Shown here piece by piece: positions 7,225 through 15,496 of a stretch of DNA of 64,000 nt. Within the stretch, counting starts at the first letter, position 1. Every line of letters begins with the position of its first letter. Origin of the DNA: RGIG8748 sp045646525 (GTDB lineage Bacteria; Bacillota; Clostridia; UMGS1810); contig JAZRKX010000007.1 in the NCBI GenBank assembly GCA_045646525.1, positions 21,271 to 85,270 of the forward strand. Reading direction: 5' to 3'. A model generated the notes under the pieces. The model was not told the origin of the DNA, searched no databases, and saw nothing but the letters and a program-made list of their open reading frames with translations. The position numbers and the translations under genes are program-made.

Positions 7225-7818
7225 ATGTCTGTAGCTATATTCGGAGGCACATTCGACCCTGTTCACAGCGGGCATGTAGCTATGGCGGTATCCGCCATAG
7301 AGGAATTCAGCCTTTCGCGTCTTGTCGTGGTGCCAAACGGCAATCCTCCGCACAAGACGGATTTTGACATCACCGATTTCATCCACAGATACAACATGGC
7401 TTGCCTTGCGTTTTCCAAATTACCCAAGGCAGAGATTTCCGATTACGAGGAGAGCGGAGAGCATCTCGGGTATTCTCTTAATACTATGAGGCACTTCCGT
7501 CGGCTCTACGGAGAGGACACCGCATTTATAATAGGTGCGGACTCACTTCTTACCATACACAAGTGGTACGAGTATGAGACTTTTATTAAGGAAAACCGCT
7601 TAATCGTATTTCACCGCGAGGGCGATGATGCTTTTGGAGATACCGTGGATAAATACAAAAAAGACTACGGTGCAGACATAAGGGTATCGTCTATGGGTTA
7701 TGTGGATGTATCCTCCACATACATCCGCCGTATGATAAAAGAAAATTCACTTCCCCACGGCATAGTACCCGAGGCAGTAATGGATTATATAAAAAGAGAG
7801 GGGCTGTACACTAAGTGA
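7225..7818 (+). CDS. nadD: Nicotinate-nucleotide adenylyltransferase
   Basis: The 197-residue enzyme has the nucleotidyl-transferase signature GGTFDPVHSGH (residues 7-17), which includes the HxGH pair, and SSTYIRRMI near the C-terminus, the second ATP-binding motif of NadD. It converts nicotinate mononucleotide and ATP to deamido-NAD in the NAD biosynthesis pathway. The order yhbY-nadD-yqeK-LCP-rsfS is conserved in Clostridia. It is spaced by a single base from yqeK, so translation is probably coupled. Confidence 0.97.
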   Translation: MSVAIFGGTFDPVHSGHVAMAVSAIEEFSLSRLVVVPNGNPPHKTDFDITDFIHRYNMACLAFSKLPKAEISDYEESGEHLGYSLNTMRHFRRLYGEDTAFIIGADSLLTIHKWYEYETFIKENRLIVFHREGDDAFGDTVDKYKKDYGADIRVSSMGYVDVSSTYIRRMIKENSLPHGIVPEAVMDYIKREGLYTK

Positions 7819-7819
7819 T

Positions 7820-8377
7820 ATGAATACCCAAGATATCATAAACACATTGCGCACCTTTCTTACACCAAAACGATTTCATCATACCTTGGGTGTGGCAAAA
7901 TGGGCAAAGGAGCTCGCAATCTTAAACGGCGTATCACCCGATAAGGCGTACACCGCCGCACTTTTGCACGATTGTGCGAAGTGCTTTACAAACGATGAGC
8001 TTAAATCATATATACAAAAATACAATATAGAACTGGACTCTGTCGCTCTTTCTTCGCCGCAGTTATGGCACAGCTATGTGGGTGCTTTTTTGGCAAGAGA
8101 TGTTTACGGCATAAATGATAAAGAGATTACAGACGCCATATACTATCACACCACGGGCAAGGCGGGTATGTCCGACCTTTGCGCCATTATATATCTTGCC
8201 GACGCAATAGAAGACGGCAGGACATATGATGGGGTGGAAAAACTTCGCACCATGGCAAGAGAGTCCTTGTGGGATGCAGTATTTGCCTACACAGAGCGGT
8301 CTGTAGAATTTATTAAATCCAAAGGGTGCATCGTTCACCCCGATACATCTGACTTATTAAACAGGAGACAAAAATGA
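7820..8377 (+). CDS. yqeK: HD-domain Ap4A hydrolase YqeK
   Basis: The 185-residue protein has the HD metal-binding pattern: H20-H21 (RFHHTLGVA), H50-D51 (LLHDCAK), a later His pair (YYHTTGKAGM) and a conserved Asp (YLADAIEDGR). YqeK proteins are symmetrical diadenosine tetraphosphate hydrolases in Bacillus and relatives. The gene follows nadD, and its stop codon overlaps the ATG of the LCP gene by four bases (ATGA), so the two are translationally coupled. Confidence 0.95.
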   Translation: MNTQDIINTLRTFLTPKRFHHTLGVAKWAKELAILNGVSPDKAYTAALLHDCAKCFTNDELKSYIQKYNIELDSVALSSPQLWHSYVGAFLARDVYGINDKEITDAIYYHTTGKAGMSDLCAIIYLADAIEDGRTYDGVEKLRTMARESLWDAVFAYTERSVEFIKSKGCIVHPDTSDLLNRRQK

Positions 8378-9618
8378 ACGCAAAATCCTTTTTCAAGCTG
8401 CTTATATCTTTTATAATAACCCTTGGTCTTACCGCTACTTGTATACTTGCGGCGTATGTGTGTACCACGGGCGGTTCTTTTATGGGTTTCGAATTCAATT
8501 CCGAGGAGGAGACCACGCACATAAATGTCATGCTTATGGGTCTCGATAAAGGCGGCACAAGAACGGATGTTATGATACTCGGTCAGTTAAATTTTGCCGA
8601 TGAAAAGATAAATATGCTTCAGATTCCCCGAGACACCTATGTCAAGAATAACGGAAGAGGAGATAAGAAAATCAACTCGGGCTACGGCTACAAAAAAGAA
8701 AAGACCGTTTTCAAAGAGGTAGAGCAGATTACAGGCATCAAGGTGGACAAGTATGTAATAGTAAACACCTCGTCATTCAAAGACCTTATAGATACAATAG
8801 GCGGTGTTGATTTCGAAGTTCCGCAGGATATGAATTATGATGACCCTGTACAGGATTTGCATATTCATCTCAAGGCGGGCTGGCAGCATCTTGACGGCGA
8901 CAAAGCAGAGCAACTTGTTCGTTTCCGCAGTTATCCCGAGGGCGATATAGCCAGAATGAGAGTGCAGAGCGATTTTATACAGGCAACCATAGATGAACTT
9001 TTCAGTGCGTCGAATGTACTTAAAGTAAATGACCTTATAAAAGATATTTCAGGCATGGTAGATACCAACCTCTCATTAAACGAAATGCTTTCTTATGCAC
9101 CGCATATTTTAAGTATGGAACGAAGCAAAATTCAGACGCATCAGCTTGCAGGCGAGGCGCGCTACATAGGCGGCGGTTCGTATGTTGTTCCCGATTATGA
9201 GGGCAACGCACGCATAAGGGAGGAACACTTTACACCCACCAAATTATCCGAGGCTAAGTCGCATGTGTATCTTTCCGAGGATATTATAGGCGATGGCGGA
9301 ACTTACAAATATGTAGAGGACACCAAACCGAGAAAGTGGTTTTTGAACGGTTTCACAAGTGTGGATGTGCTCGACGCTACAGGCGGTGAGGCAGACCCCT
9401 CGGAGTTTGTGGATGAATTAAAGCAGTACGGGTACAATATCCGTGTATACGAGAAGACCAGTGCAGTTTTTGATGAGACAATAGTCGTTTCCAAATCTGC
9501 ATCCTCGGGCGCAGCATCAGTTGCCAAGCTTACGGGCACAAACGAGTATGTTATAAATCCGCAAAAATCATCGGGAAGCGATGTAACAATAATAGTAGGA
9601 AAGGATTTTAAGAAATAG
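8374..9618 (+). CDS. LytR-CpsA-Psr (LCP) family cell-wall ligase
   Basis: The 414-residue protein has a short cytoplasmic N-terminus, one membrane segment (about residues 5-27) and an extracellular LCP domain beginning HINVMLMGLDKGGTRTD. It includes IPRDTYV, the GYGY..K segment and VRFRSYPEGDIARM, whose Arg residues bind the polyprenyl-phosphate substrate in this family. The C-terminal 100 residues (about 310-414) look like a LytR_C domain (GFTSVDVLDATG ... IIVGKDF). LCP proteins attach teichoic acids or capsule polymers to peptidoglycan. It sits between yqeK and rsfS, as usual in Clostridia. Confidence 0.94.
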   Translation: MNAKSFFKLLISFIITLGLTATCILAAYVCTTGGSFMGFEFNSEEETTHINVMLMGLDKGGTRTDVMILGQLNFADEKINMLQIPRDTYVKNNGRGDKKINSGYGYKKEKTVFKEVEQITGIKVDKYVIVNTSSFKDLIDTIGGVDFEVPQDMNYDDPVQDLHIHLKAGWQHLDGDKAEQLVRFRSYPEGDIARMRVQSDFIQATIDELFSASNVLKVNDLIKDISGMVDTNLSLNEMLSYAPHILSMERSKIQTHQLAGEARYIGGGSYVVPDYEGNARIREEHFTPTKLSEAKSHVYLSEDIIGDGGTYKYVEDTKPRKWFLNGFTSVDVLDATGGEADPSEFVDELKQYGYNIRVYEKTSAVFDETIVVSKSASSGAASVAKLTGTNEYVINPQKSSGSDVTIIVGKDFKK

Positions 9619-9619
9619 T

Positions 9620-9973
9620 ATGGATATAAGTCTTGCTTCTAAAATTGTAAAATATGCCGATGACAAAAAGGCATCGGATATAAAACTTCTTAACATAAGT
9701 GACCTTACGACCATAGCAGATTATTTTGTCATCTGCCATGCAACTTCAAACACACAGATGAACGCCATATTCGGCGAAATAGAAGAAAAATTAAGAAAAG
9801 AGGACGGCATAAACCTCTTAAACCCCGAAGCACGAAGCAGCACAGGCTGGCTTCTTATGGATTACGGCGATGTAATTGTGCATATCTTTAATGAGGAAAC
9901 CCGAGAGTTCTACGGTATAGAAAACCTTTGGGCAGATGCAGAAAATATAGACATATCGGAATTTGTAAAATAG
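9620..9973 (+). CDS. rsfS: Ribosome silencing factor RsfS
   Basis: The 117-residue protein shows the family motifs KKASDIKLLNIS, ADYFVICHATSN and TGWLLMDYGDVIVHIF, with EEREFYGIENLW-type residues near the end. RsfS binds L14 and blocks joining of 30S and 50S subunits under nutrient limitation. It begins one base after the LCP stop codon; leuS follows with 15 bases between. Confidence 0.97.
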   Translation: MDISLASKIVKYADDKKASDIKLLNISDLTTIADYFVICHATSNTQMNAIFGEIEEKLRKEDGINLLNPEARSSTGWLLMDYGDVIVHIFNEETREFYGIENLWADAENIDISEFVK

Positions 9974-9988
9974 AAAGGGATGTTTAAT

Positions 9989-12445
9989 ATGAATTATGAT
10001 TTTGGCGTCATAGAGAAAAAATGGCAGGCAAAATGGGAAGAAACAAAAGCTTTCAAAACAGAAATAAACGACAAACCCAAGTACTATACACTTGAGATGT
10101 TTCCCTATCCTTCGGGAAATCTCCACATGGGTCATGTGCGTAACTACTCCATAGGTGATGTTGTTGCAAGATTCAAGAAGATGAACGGCTACAATGTACT
10201 TCATCCTATGGGTTGGGATTCCTTTGGTCTCCCCGCAGAGAATGCCGCTATAAAGAACGGCGCAAACCCCAAGGACTGGACATACTCAAACATAGACAAT
10301 ATGCGCGAGCAGTTAAAGAGCCTTGGCATAAGCTATGATTGGGACAGAGAGGTTGCTACCTGCAAGCCCGATTACTACAAATTCACGCAGAAGCTCTTTT
10401 TGGAGTTCTTTAATCACGATTTGGCATACAAGAAGAAATCCTATGTAAACTGGTGCCCCTCTTGTCAGACAGTTCTTGCAAACGAGCAGGTTGTAAACGG
10501 CAAGTGCGAAAGATGTAAATCCGAAGTGGGCAAAAAAGACCTTGAACAGTGGTTCTTTAAGATTACAGAGTATGGCGACGAGCTCTTAAAAGATTTGGAT
10601 AAATTAAAGGGCTGGCCCGAAAAGGTAAAGACCATGCAGGCAAACTGGATAGGTAAGAGCCGCGGTGCACAGGTTACCTTTAAGGTAGACGGCTTGGACG
10701 AAGAACTTACCGTATACACCACACGACCCGATACAATCTACGGTGTTACATACATGGTAATTGCTCCCGAGCACGCAATAGTTCCTAAGCTTGTTGAGGG
10801 CCTGGATACTAAGGCAGAGTGCGAAGAATTCATTCGCAAGATGCAGTTCTTAAATGAAATCGAGCGTACCAGCTCCGAGACAGAAAAAGAGGGCGTATTT
10901 ACAGGCCGTTATGTTATAAACCCCATAACAGGCGACAAGGTACCGCTTTATCTTGCGAACTATGTATTAACCGACTACGGTACAGGCATAGTAATGGCTG
11001 TTCCTGCACACGACCAGAGAGACTTTGAATTTGCAAGAAAGTACAACCTGCCCATAAAGGTTGTAATCACTCCCGACGGCAAGAGCATAGATGCCGACAC
11101 TATGACAGAATCCTTTGAAGCAGAGGGTATCATGGTAAATTCGGGCGAATTTGACGGCATGGGTAACCGCGAGGCCCTTGCAAAAATTATAGATTACATG
11201 GACGAAAAGGGTATAGGCGAAAGCAAAGTCAACTTCCGCTTAAGAGACTGGCTCATATCCAGACAGCGTTACTGGGGTGCACCAATCCCCGTTATATACT
11301 GTGAGGATTGCGGCGCTGTAGGCGTACCCGAAGACCAGCTTCCCGTTCTTCTTCCCGAGGATGTAGAGTTTACAGGTCAGGGCAAATCCCCTCTTACCAC
11401 AAGCCCCACATTCGTAAATGCTCCCTGCCCCAAGTGCGGAAAGATGGGCGTAAGAGAAACTGACACCATGGATACATTTGTGTGCTCATCCTGGTACTTC
11501 TTAAGATACTGTGACCCCAAGAATGACGCAGAGCCGTTCTCTATGGATGCTCTCAAATACTGGATGGGCGTAGACCAGTATATAGGCGGTGTAGAGCACG
11601 CAATACTCCACCTTTTGTATGCAAGATTCTTTACAAAGGCTCTTCACAAGATGGGTCTTGTTCCCGTGGATGAACCGTTTGACAATCTTCTTACACAGGG
11701 TATGGTGTTAAAAGACGGCACCAAGATGAGTAAATCTCTCGGCAATGTAGTAAGCCCCGAAGAGATAATAAATAAATACGGCGCAGATACCGCAAGACTC
11801 TTTATTCTCTTTGCAGCACCTCCCGAAAGAGACCTTGAGTGGTCTGATACAGCTGTAGAGGGCTCATACAGATTTATAAACAGAGTCTTCCGCCTTGTTA
11901 CAGACAATCTCGACAAGATATCCCTTAATGCATCCTATGATAAGTCTGACCTCACATCCGAGGACAAAGAGCTTCGTTATGTATTAAACTACACCAAGAA
12001 AAAGGGAACAGACGATATAAGCATCCGTTTCAACTTCAATACTGCAATAAGCGGTATAATGGAGCTTGTAAATGCTCTCTATGCATACAAGGGCACAAAC
12101 ACAGCGCTCTTCAGCGAGGCTGTTGTAGATACAGTAACAATGCTTGCACCCTTTATTCCTCATGTGGCAGAAGAACTGTGGTCTCTTATGGGAGGCGAGG
12201 GCAGTATCCACGAGAGAAGTTGGGTTACCTATGATGAATCCGCTCTTGTTAAGGATGAAATCGAGCTTGTAGTTCAGGTAAACGGCAAGATAAAGGGTAA
12301 GATAAATGTAGCATCCTCACTCGATGAAGAGGGAATAAAGGCTGCCGCTGTAGCTGACGAAAAGGTAAAGGAAGCTATAGCCGACAAACAGGTTGTAAAG
12401 GTAATTGTTGTAAAGGGCAGACTTGTAAATATAGTTGTAAAATAA
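9989..12445 (+). CDS. leuS: Leucyl-tRNA synthetase
   Basis: The 818-residue class I synthetase starts at 9989, because AAAGGG lies 6-9 bases upstream; the ATG at 9980 overlaps the Shine-Dalgarno. It has HMGH in PYPSGNLHMGHVRNY, a Zn-type CxxC pair (CPSCQ and CERC), the CP1 editing domain with VYTTRPDTIYG and the AVPAHDQRDFEFA active segment, and KMSKS in DGTKMSKSLGN. The C-terminal LeuRS domain (VQVNGKIKGKI) is complete. No T-box leader is present because it is cotranscribed with rsfS. A long convergent terminator follows. Confidence 0.98.
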   Translation: MNYDFGVIEKKWQAKWEETKAFKTEINDKPKYYTLEMFPYPSGNLHMGHVRNYSIGDVVARFKKMNGYNVLHPMGWDSFGLPAENAAIKNGANPKDWTYSNIDNMREQLKSLGISYDWDREVATCKPDYYKFTQKLFLEFFNHDLAYKKKSYVNWCPSCQTVLANEQVVNGKCERCKSEVGKKDLEQWFFKITEYGDELLKDLDKLKGWPEKVKTMQANWIGKSRGAQVTFKVDGLDEELTVYTTRPDTIYGVTYMVIAPEHAIVPKLVEGLDTKAECEEFIRKMQFLNEIERTSSETEKEGVFTGRYVINPITGDKVPLYLANYVLTDYGTGIVMAVPAHDQRDFEFARKYNLPIKVVITPDGKSIDADTMTESFEAEGIMVNSGEFDGMGNREALAKIIDYMDEKGIGESKVNFRLRDWLISRQRYWGAPIPVIYCEDCGAVGVPEDQLPVLLPEDVEFTGQGKSPLTTSPTFVNAPCPKCGKMGVRETDTMDTFVCSSWYFLRYCDPKNDAEPFSMDALKYWMGVDQYIGGVEHAILHLLYARFFTKALHKMGLVPVDEPFDNLLTQGMVLKDGTKMSKSLGNVVSPEEIINKYGADTARLFILFAAPPERDLEWSDTAVEGSYRFINRVFRLVTDNLDKISLNASYDKSDLTSEDKELRYVLNYTKKKGTDDISIRFNFNTAISGIMELVNALYAYKGTNTALFSEAVVDTVTMLAPFIPHVAEELWSLMGGEGSIHERSWVTYDESALVKDEIELVVQVNGKIKGKINVASSLDEEGIKAAAVADEKVKEAIADKQVVKVIVVKGRLVNIVVK

Positions 12446-12451
12446 ATAAAA

Positions 12452-12508
12452 AAAACAACCCTCACGGTGACACTTCGTAAAGAAGCGGTTCTCCGTGAGG
12501 GTTGTTTT
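12452..12508. terminator. Bidirectional terminator between leuS and the S24 repressor gene
   Basis: AAAACAACCCTCACGG (12452-12467) pairs perfectly with CCGTGAGGGTTGTTTT (12493-12508). T tracts occur on both strands, so it serves both convergent genes. Confidence 0.93.
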
Positions 12509-12521
12509 TTATTTGCGGATA

Positions 12522-13160
12522 TTATATCAAATTCGCACTCTGAAATCCTATTGCCTTTCCCAGAATGTAGGTCTGGCTTAATTCATCACCCGAAAAATAC
12601 ATCGGCTGATATGCAGGATTTTCTGCCACAAGCATAAGACCGTCGGCTGTCTTGTAGACTCTTTTTAAAGTAGCTTCATCGCCTATTACAACTGCGGCTA
12701 TTTCTCCGTTTTCCACAGAGCTTTGCTGGCGTATGAATACAATGTCTCCGTCTGCTATACGCGCGTTTATCATACTGTCTCCGCGTGCGGTGAGACAAAA
12801 ATCGGCATTTGCATTTTCGCCCGTGGCGAGCACATATTCGTACTCTTCATTACAAAATATTGGAGTACCGCAGGCAATGGAGCCGAGCATACGCACCTTT
12901 TTAACGGGTATTGTAATCTCGGGTCGGCTCTCTCCGATGTTCTCCACTCCTGTGAGCAAAAAGTCCACCGAAACCTCGAGAACCTTGGCAAGAATCTTTA
13001 ATGTATCTGCCTGAGGTGTCTGAAATCCCGTTTCCCATTTGCTTATCATTACCCTGTCTGTTTTGAGGTTGTAATCATTTCTTAATATATCCATAAGGGC
13101 GGATTGTGTAAGATGCCTTTCCTTACGGAGAGATTTGATTCTTTCACCAAGTTCTGACAA
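12522..13160 (-). CDS. XRE-S24 repressor of the CI/HdiR type, self-cleaving type
   Basis: The 212-residue protein has an N-terminal XRE helix-turn-helix (residues about 5-66; LTQSALMDILRNDYNLKTD, SKWETGFQTP) and a C-terminal S24 peptidase domain. The likely autocleavage bond is Cys97-Gly98 in SIACGTPIF, a Cys-Gly pair as in UmuD. Ser129 (GDSM) and Lys166 (ATLKRV) are 37 residues apart, as in LexA. Such repressors cleave themselves when RecA filaments form. The start is a TTG at 13160, with GGAAAGGA 10 bases upstream. The HTH type differs from the winged helix of LexA, so it looks like a domesticated phage repressor. Palindromes at both divergent promoters suggest autoregulation. Confidence 0.9.
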   Translation of the reverse strand: MSELGERIKSLRKERHLTQSALMDILRNDYNLKTDRVMISKWETGFQTPQADTLKILAKVLEVSVDFLLTGVENIGESRPEITIPVKKVRMLGSIACGTPIFCNEEYEYVLATGENANADFCLTARGDSMINARIADGDIVFIRQQSSVENGEIAAVVIGDEATLKRVYKTADGLMLVAENPAYQPMYFSGDELSQTYILGKAIGFQSANLI

Positions 13161-13227
13161 AAATAATCATTCCTTTCCTGTTTGTGATGTCAAATGTATT
13201 GATTTGCTGTAAAAAAATAAGTAATTC

Positions 13228-13272
13228 TGTCGACACATCCATCATACCACACTTGTGTCGCGAATGCAACAC
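13228..13272 (-). promoter_or_regulatory. Repressor-gene promoter with two operator-like palindromes
   Basis: On the minus strand, TTGCAT (13269-13264), 17 bp and TATGAT (13246-13241) form a promoter for the XRE-S24 gene. TGTCGACA (13228-13235) sits at the expected +1, and an imperfect palindrome GTGTCGC-GAAT-GCAACAC (13255-13272) covers the -35. The same two-site arrangement occurs on the divergent promoter, so the repressor probably controls both. Confidence 0.65.
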
Positions 13273-13326
13273 TTTTTTCGTAAAAACCTAAAATAATTAA
13301 AAATTTTCGAAAAATCTTAAAAAATG

Positions 13327-13376
13327 TGTTGACATCGACAAGTTTTGGGTGTATTATGAATGTGTCGATATCGAAA
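13327..13376 (+). promoter_or_regulatory. Divergent promoter of the small peptide with two operator-like palindromes
   Basis: TTGACA (13329-13334), a 17-bp spacer and TATTAT (13352-13357) form a strong promoter. TGTTGACATCGACA (13327-13340) covers the -35 and TGTCGATATCGAAA (13363-13376) covers the expected start of transcription. Both fit TGTYGA-N2-TCGAMA, the pattern also seen at the repressor's own promoter. Derepression would give strong, tightly controlled expression. Confidence 0.68.
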
Positions 13377-13448
13377 ACAAAAATATTTGACTATCACTTT
13401 GAGAGGAGGTCGCATAATCTGTTTTAATAAATGATTATGCGGAAAATT

Positions 13449-13550
13449 ATGAAAAAGATAATAAGATTCTCGGATGTTGTAACTATATTTAAATTATTCG
13501 TGCCTGTCATCATGATGTATATGGCAAGCTGCCTTGAAAGATTGGTGTAA
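13449..13550 (+). CDS. Small hydrophobic peptide under the S24-repressor promoter
   Basis: ATG at 13449 opens a 33-residue frame: MKKIIRFSDVVTIFKL, then a hydrophobic stretch (FVPVIMMYMA) and CLERLV. The basic N-terminus and single hydrophobic helix resemble SOS-induced membrane peptides such as TisB in size and layout, though no homology is claimed. AGGAGG (13404-13409) is followed by a 9-bp hairpin (13411-13441). When the hairpin is folded, the ATG is effectively 8 bases from the Shine-Dalgarno. Alternative in-frame starts at 13431 and 13437 fall inside the hairpin. It has a strong promoter with operators and its own terminator, so it is a complete transcription unit. Confidence 0.55.
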   Translation: MKKIIRFSDVVTIFKLFVPVIMMYMASCLERLV

Positions 13551-13553
13551 AGG

Positions 13554-13578
13554 AAATTTGCAAGTTGCAGATTTTTTT
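13554..13578 (+). terminator. Terminator of the small peptide gene
   Basis: AAATTTGC (13554-13561) pairs with GCAGATTT (13567-13574; one G-T pair), loop AAGTT, followed by a run of seven T. Confidence 0.72.
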
Positions 13579-13729
13579 ACATAGCGTTTTCTTTAACAGA
13601 TTTCTTTCGCGTGAAAACAGTAAATACTGCAGCAAGGCACTGCTTCCCCGGCAGATAATACCGTGCTATATTATTGTATTGCTTTAATTGTCCAAAACAG
13701 ATTTCAAAACTACAGAAAGGAAAACCACA

Positions 13730-14071
13730 ATGATAAGAACACTAACTTGTCCTGTGTGCAACAGTGAATTTACTACCGAGCAAAATGCCAAGAAGTTTTG
13801 TTCGGCAAAATGCCGCAGAACTTTTAATGCACAAAGAGCCAGAAAAAACAATTTAAGAGAATTCATATGCGGATGGTGCGGCGACGCTTTTCTTTCCGAC
13901 AGACGCAAAAAGTATTGTTGCAAGGAATGCAGACTTTATGCCAACGGAAGAATAGGCAAAAGAAAATCAAAACCGAAAAAACCGCTGGTTTCTCTTGAAC
14001 AGGTTGCACTACTTAGCAGAGAGGCAGGTCTAAGCTACGGCGAGTATGTGCATAAGTATTCGTTAAACTAG
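13730..14071 (+). CDS. Small zinc-ribbon protein, phage-like
   Basis: The 113-residue protein starts at 13730 (GAAAGG 8 bases upstream). It has two Cys4 treble-clef or ribbon units: CPVCNSEF ... FCSAKCRRTF and CGWCGDAF ... YCCKECRLY. A basic linker (GKRKSKPKKP) follows, and then a helix VSLEQVALLSREAGLSYGEY, a segment common in small proteins of clostridial prophages and integrative elements. DNA or RNA binding is likely but unproven. It shares its neighbourhood with a phage-type repressor and another cysteine-rich small gene, which suggests a phage-derived regulatory block. The 180 bases upstream show no clear promoter. Confidence 0.75.
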   Translation: MIRTLTCPVCNSEFTTEQNAKKFCSAKCRRTFNAQRARKNNLREFICGWCGDAFLSDRRKKYCCKECRLYANGRIGKRKSKPKKPLVSLEQVALLSREAGLSYGEYVHKYSLN

Positions 14072-14081
14072 GGGGAGTAGG

Positions 14082-14264
14082 ATGCCACTTTATGCCATAT
14101 GTCCGTTCTTTTTGTACGAGAAAAAGAATTGTATCGGCTGCGAATTAAAAACTATAAAATTTCAAAATTACAAAGACAAAAAGAACTGGATGTACAATCA
14201 TTGCTGCAGCTGGGACTATGAGGAATGTAAGAATTCCATCACACTAATGAAAAAATATATATAG
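14082..14264 (+). CDS. Small cysteine-rich protein, phage-like
   Basis: The 60-residue product (AGGGGGAGTAGG before the ATG) has the spacing CPFFLYEKKNCIGCE ... HCCSWDYEECKNS. Very similar Cys-rich small proteins, ending CSWDYEEC-like, occur in clostridial phages, where their role is unknown. It follows the zinc-ribbon gene by 10 bases and is closed by a terminator, so the two form an operon. It may bind zinc. I do not assign a function. Confidence 0.7.
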   Translation: MPLYAICPFFLYEKKNCIGCELKTIKFQNYKDKKNWMYNHCCSWDYEECKNSITLMKKYI

Positions 14265-14269
14265 TATAT

Positions 14270-14293
14270 GAGGAGCGTATGCTCCTCTTTTTT
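14270..14293 (+). terminator. Terminator of the two phage-like small genes
   Basis: GAGGAGC (14270-14276) pairs with GCTCCTC (14281-14287) around GTAT and is followed by T6. Confidence 0.92.
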
Positions 14294-14335
14294 GATATAT
14301 TTTTGTTTTTGACAAATAATATTTGTGGTGATAAT

Positions 14336-15478
14336 ATGCAAAAAATATTCGAATTAATAGACCAAAATAAGCTCATAGAGGACTATGAGTATCTTATGAA
14401 GAATGCCGAAACAGGATTTGAACTTAAAAATACTGTGGATTATGTGGCAAAATCTCTCATGGAAGCAGGCATAGAATATACTATGTGCGGCAGATGCGGT
14501 ATATGTGCAGTTTTGGGCAGCAGTACCCATGCGAAAACGCTGCTCTTAAGGGCAGATATGGATGCTCTTCCCATGGGGGACGGAGCTATGCATGCATGCG
14601 GACATCACATGCACACGGCTATGCTTCTTGCCGCCGCAAGAGCCATAAAGCAAAACGAAGATATGCTCTCTTGCAGGGTTAAGCTTATGTTTCAGCCTGC
14701 CGAAGAGATTTTGTCGGGTGCCAAGGATATGATAGATTCGGGAATACTCCAAAATCCCAAGGTGGACTATGCTTTTATGCTTCATGTGGCAACAGCTGCA
14801 AATTTTGATACAGGTACATTTATATTTGCGTCCGATGGCGAGATAGCACCCTCGGCAGATTATTTCAATATAGAGGTTCGTGGCAAGGGCAGTCATGGTG
14901 CACAGCCGTCTGAGGGCAGAGACCCAATTACAGCAGGTGCACACATACTTTGCGCTTTGCAGAGCATAAATGCCCGAGAGCTTGGTGTGTATGAGGATGC
15001 GACAATTACCGTAGGCATGGTATCTGCAGGAAACGCACCAAACGCAATAGCGGACAGTATGATAATGAAAGGCACCATGAGAACATTCGGAGAGGAAACA
15101 AGAGAATTTGTAAAGGCACGCATAGGGGATATATCTTCGTCTGTTGCCAAGGCACTTCGGACAAGTGCCAAAGCGGTATATACCCACGGGTGCCCTGCAT
15201 TTATAAATGACAGCGAATTCTTATGCAAGGTTTCTGGGCTTGCCCGGGAATTTCTGGGTGATGAAAAGGTAGTAATGCTCCCCAAGGGTCAGCGGGGAGG
15301 AGGAAGTGAGGATTTTGCCTATGTAAGCACCCTTGTTCCTACTGCAATGGCGCTTTTGTGCGCAGGGAGGGCAGAGGATGGCTACGAATATCCTCTTCAT
15401 AACCCCAAGGTTAAATTCGACAAAAAAGCACTTCCGTATGGAAGCGCTCTTATGACATATATTGCTTTTAATCTTTAG
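14336..15478 (+). CDS. M20-family amidohydrolase / aminoacyl-peptidase
   Basis: The 380-residue enzyme shows the M20D pattern: RADMDALPM, then HACGHHMHTAM (metal-binding His), FQPAEE (catalytic Glu pair), HVA, GSHGAQPSEGRDPI (dimerisation lid) and GGGSEDFAYV near the C-terminus. Family members hydrolyse N-acyl amino acids or hippurate-like substrates; the real substrate is unknown. I use the ATG at 14336 (GTGGTG upstream) because homologous sequence begins there. A good promoter (TTGACA 14309, TAATAT 14332-14337) overlaps this ATG. If that promoter is the main one, translation would have to start at a later ATG such as 14396. Confidence 0.92.
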   Translation: MQKIFELIDQNKLIEDYEYLMKNAETGFELKNTVDYVAKSLMEAGIEYTMCGRCGICAVLGSSTHAKTLLLRADMDALPMGDGAMHACGHHMHTAMLLAAARAIKQNEDMLSCRVKLMFQPAEEILSGAKDMIDSGILQNPKVDYAFMLHVATAANFDTGTFIFASDGEIAPSADYFNIEVRGKGSHGAQPSEGRDPITAGAHILCALQSINARELGVYEDATITVGMVSAGNAPNAIADSMIMKGTMRTFGEETREFVKARIGDISSSVAKALRTSAKAVYTHGCPAFINDSEFLCKVSGLAREFLGDEKVVMLPKGQRGGGSEDFAYVSTLVPTAMALLCAGRAEDGYEYPLHNPKVKFDKKALPYGSALMTYIAFNL

Positions 15479-15496
15479 TATATATGGCAAATTTCG

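Noticed and set aside
12522..13160. Calling the S24 repressor the genome's LexA
   Set aside because: The N-terminal domain is an XRE helix-turn-helix rather than the LexA winged helix, and the operators do not match the GAAC-N4-GTTC LexA box of Firmicutes.
12500..14300. An intact prophage around the S24 repressor
   Set aside because: No integrase, terminase, portal, capsid, tail or lysis gene and no attachment-site repeats are visible; only small regulatory genes remain.
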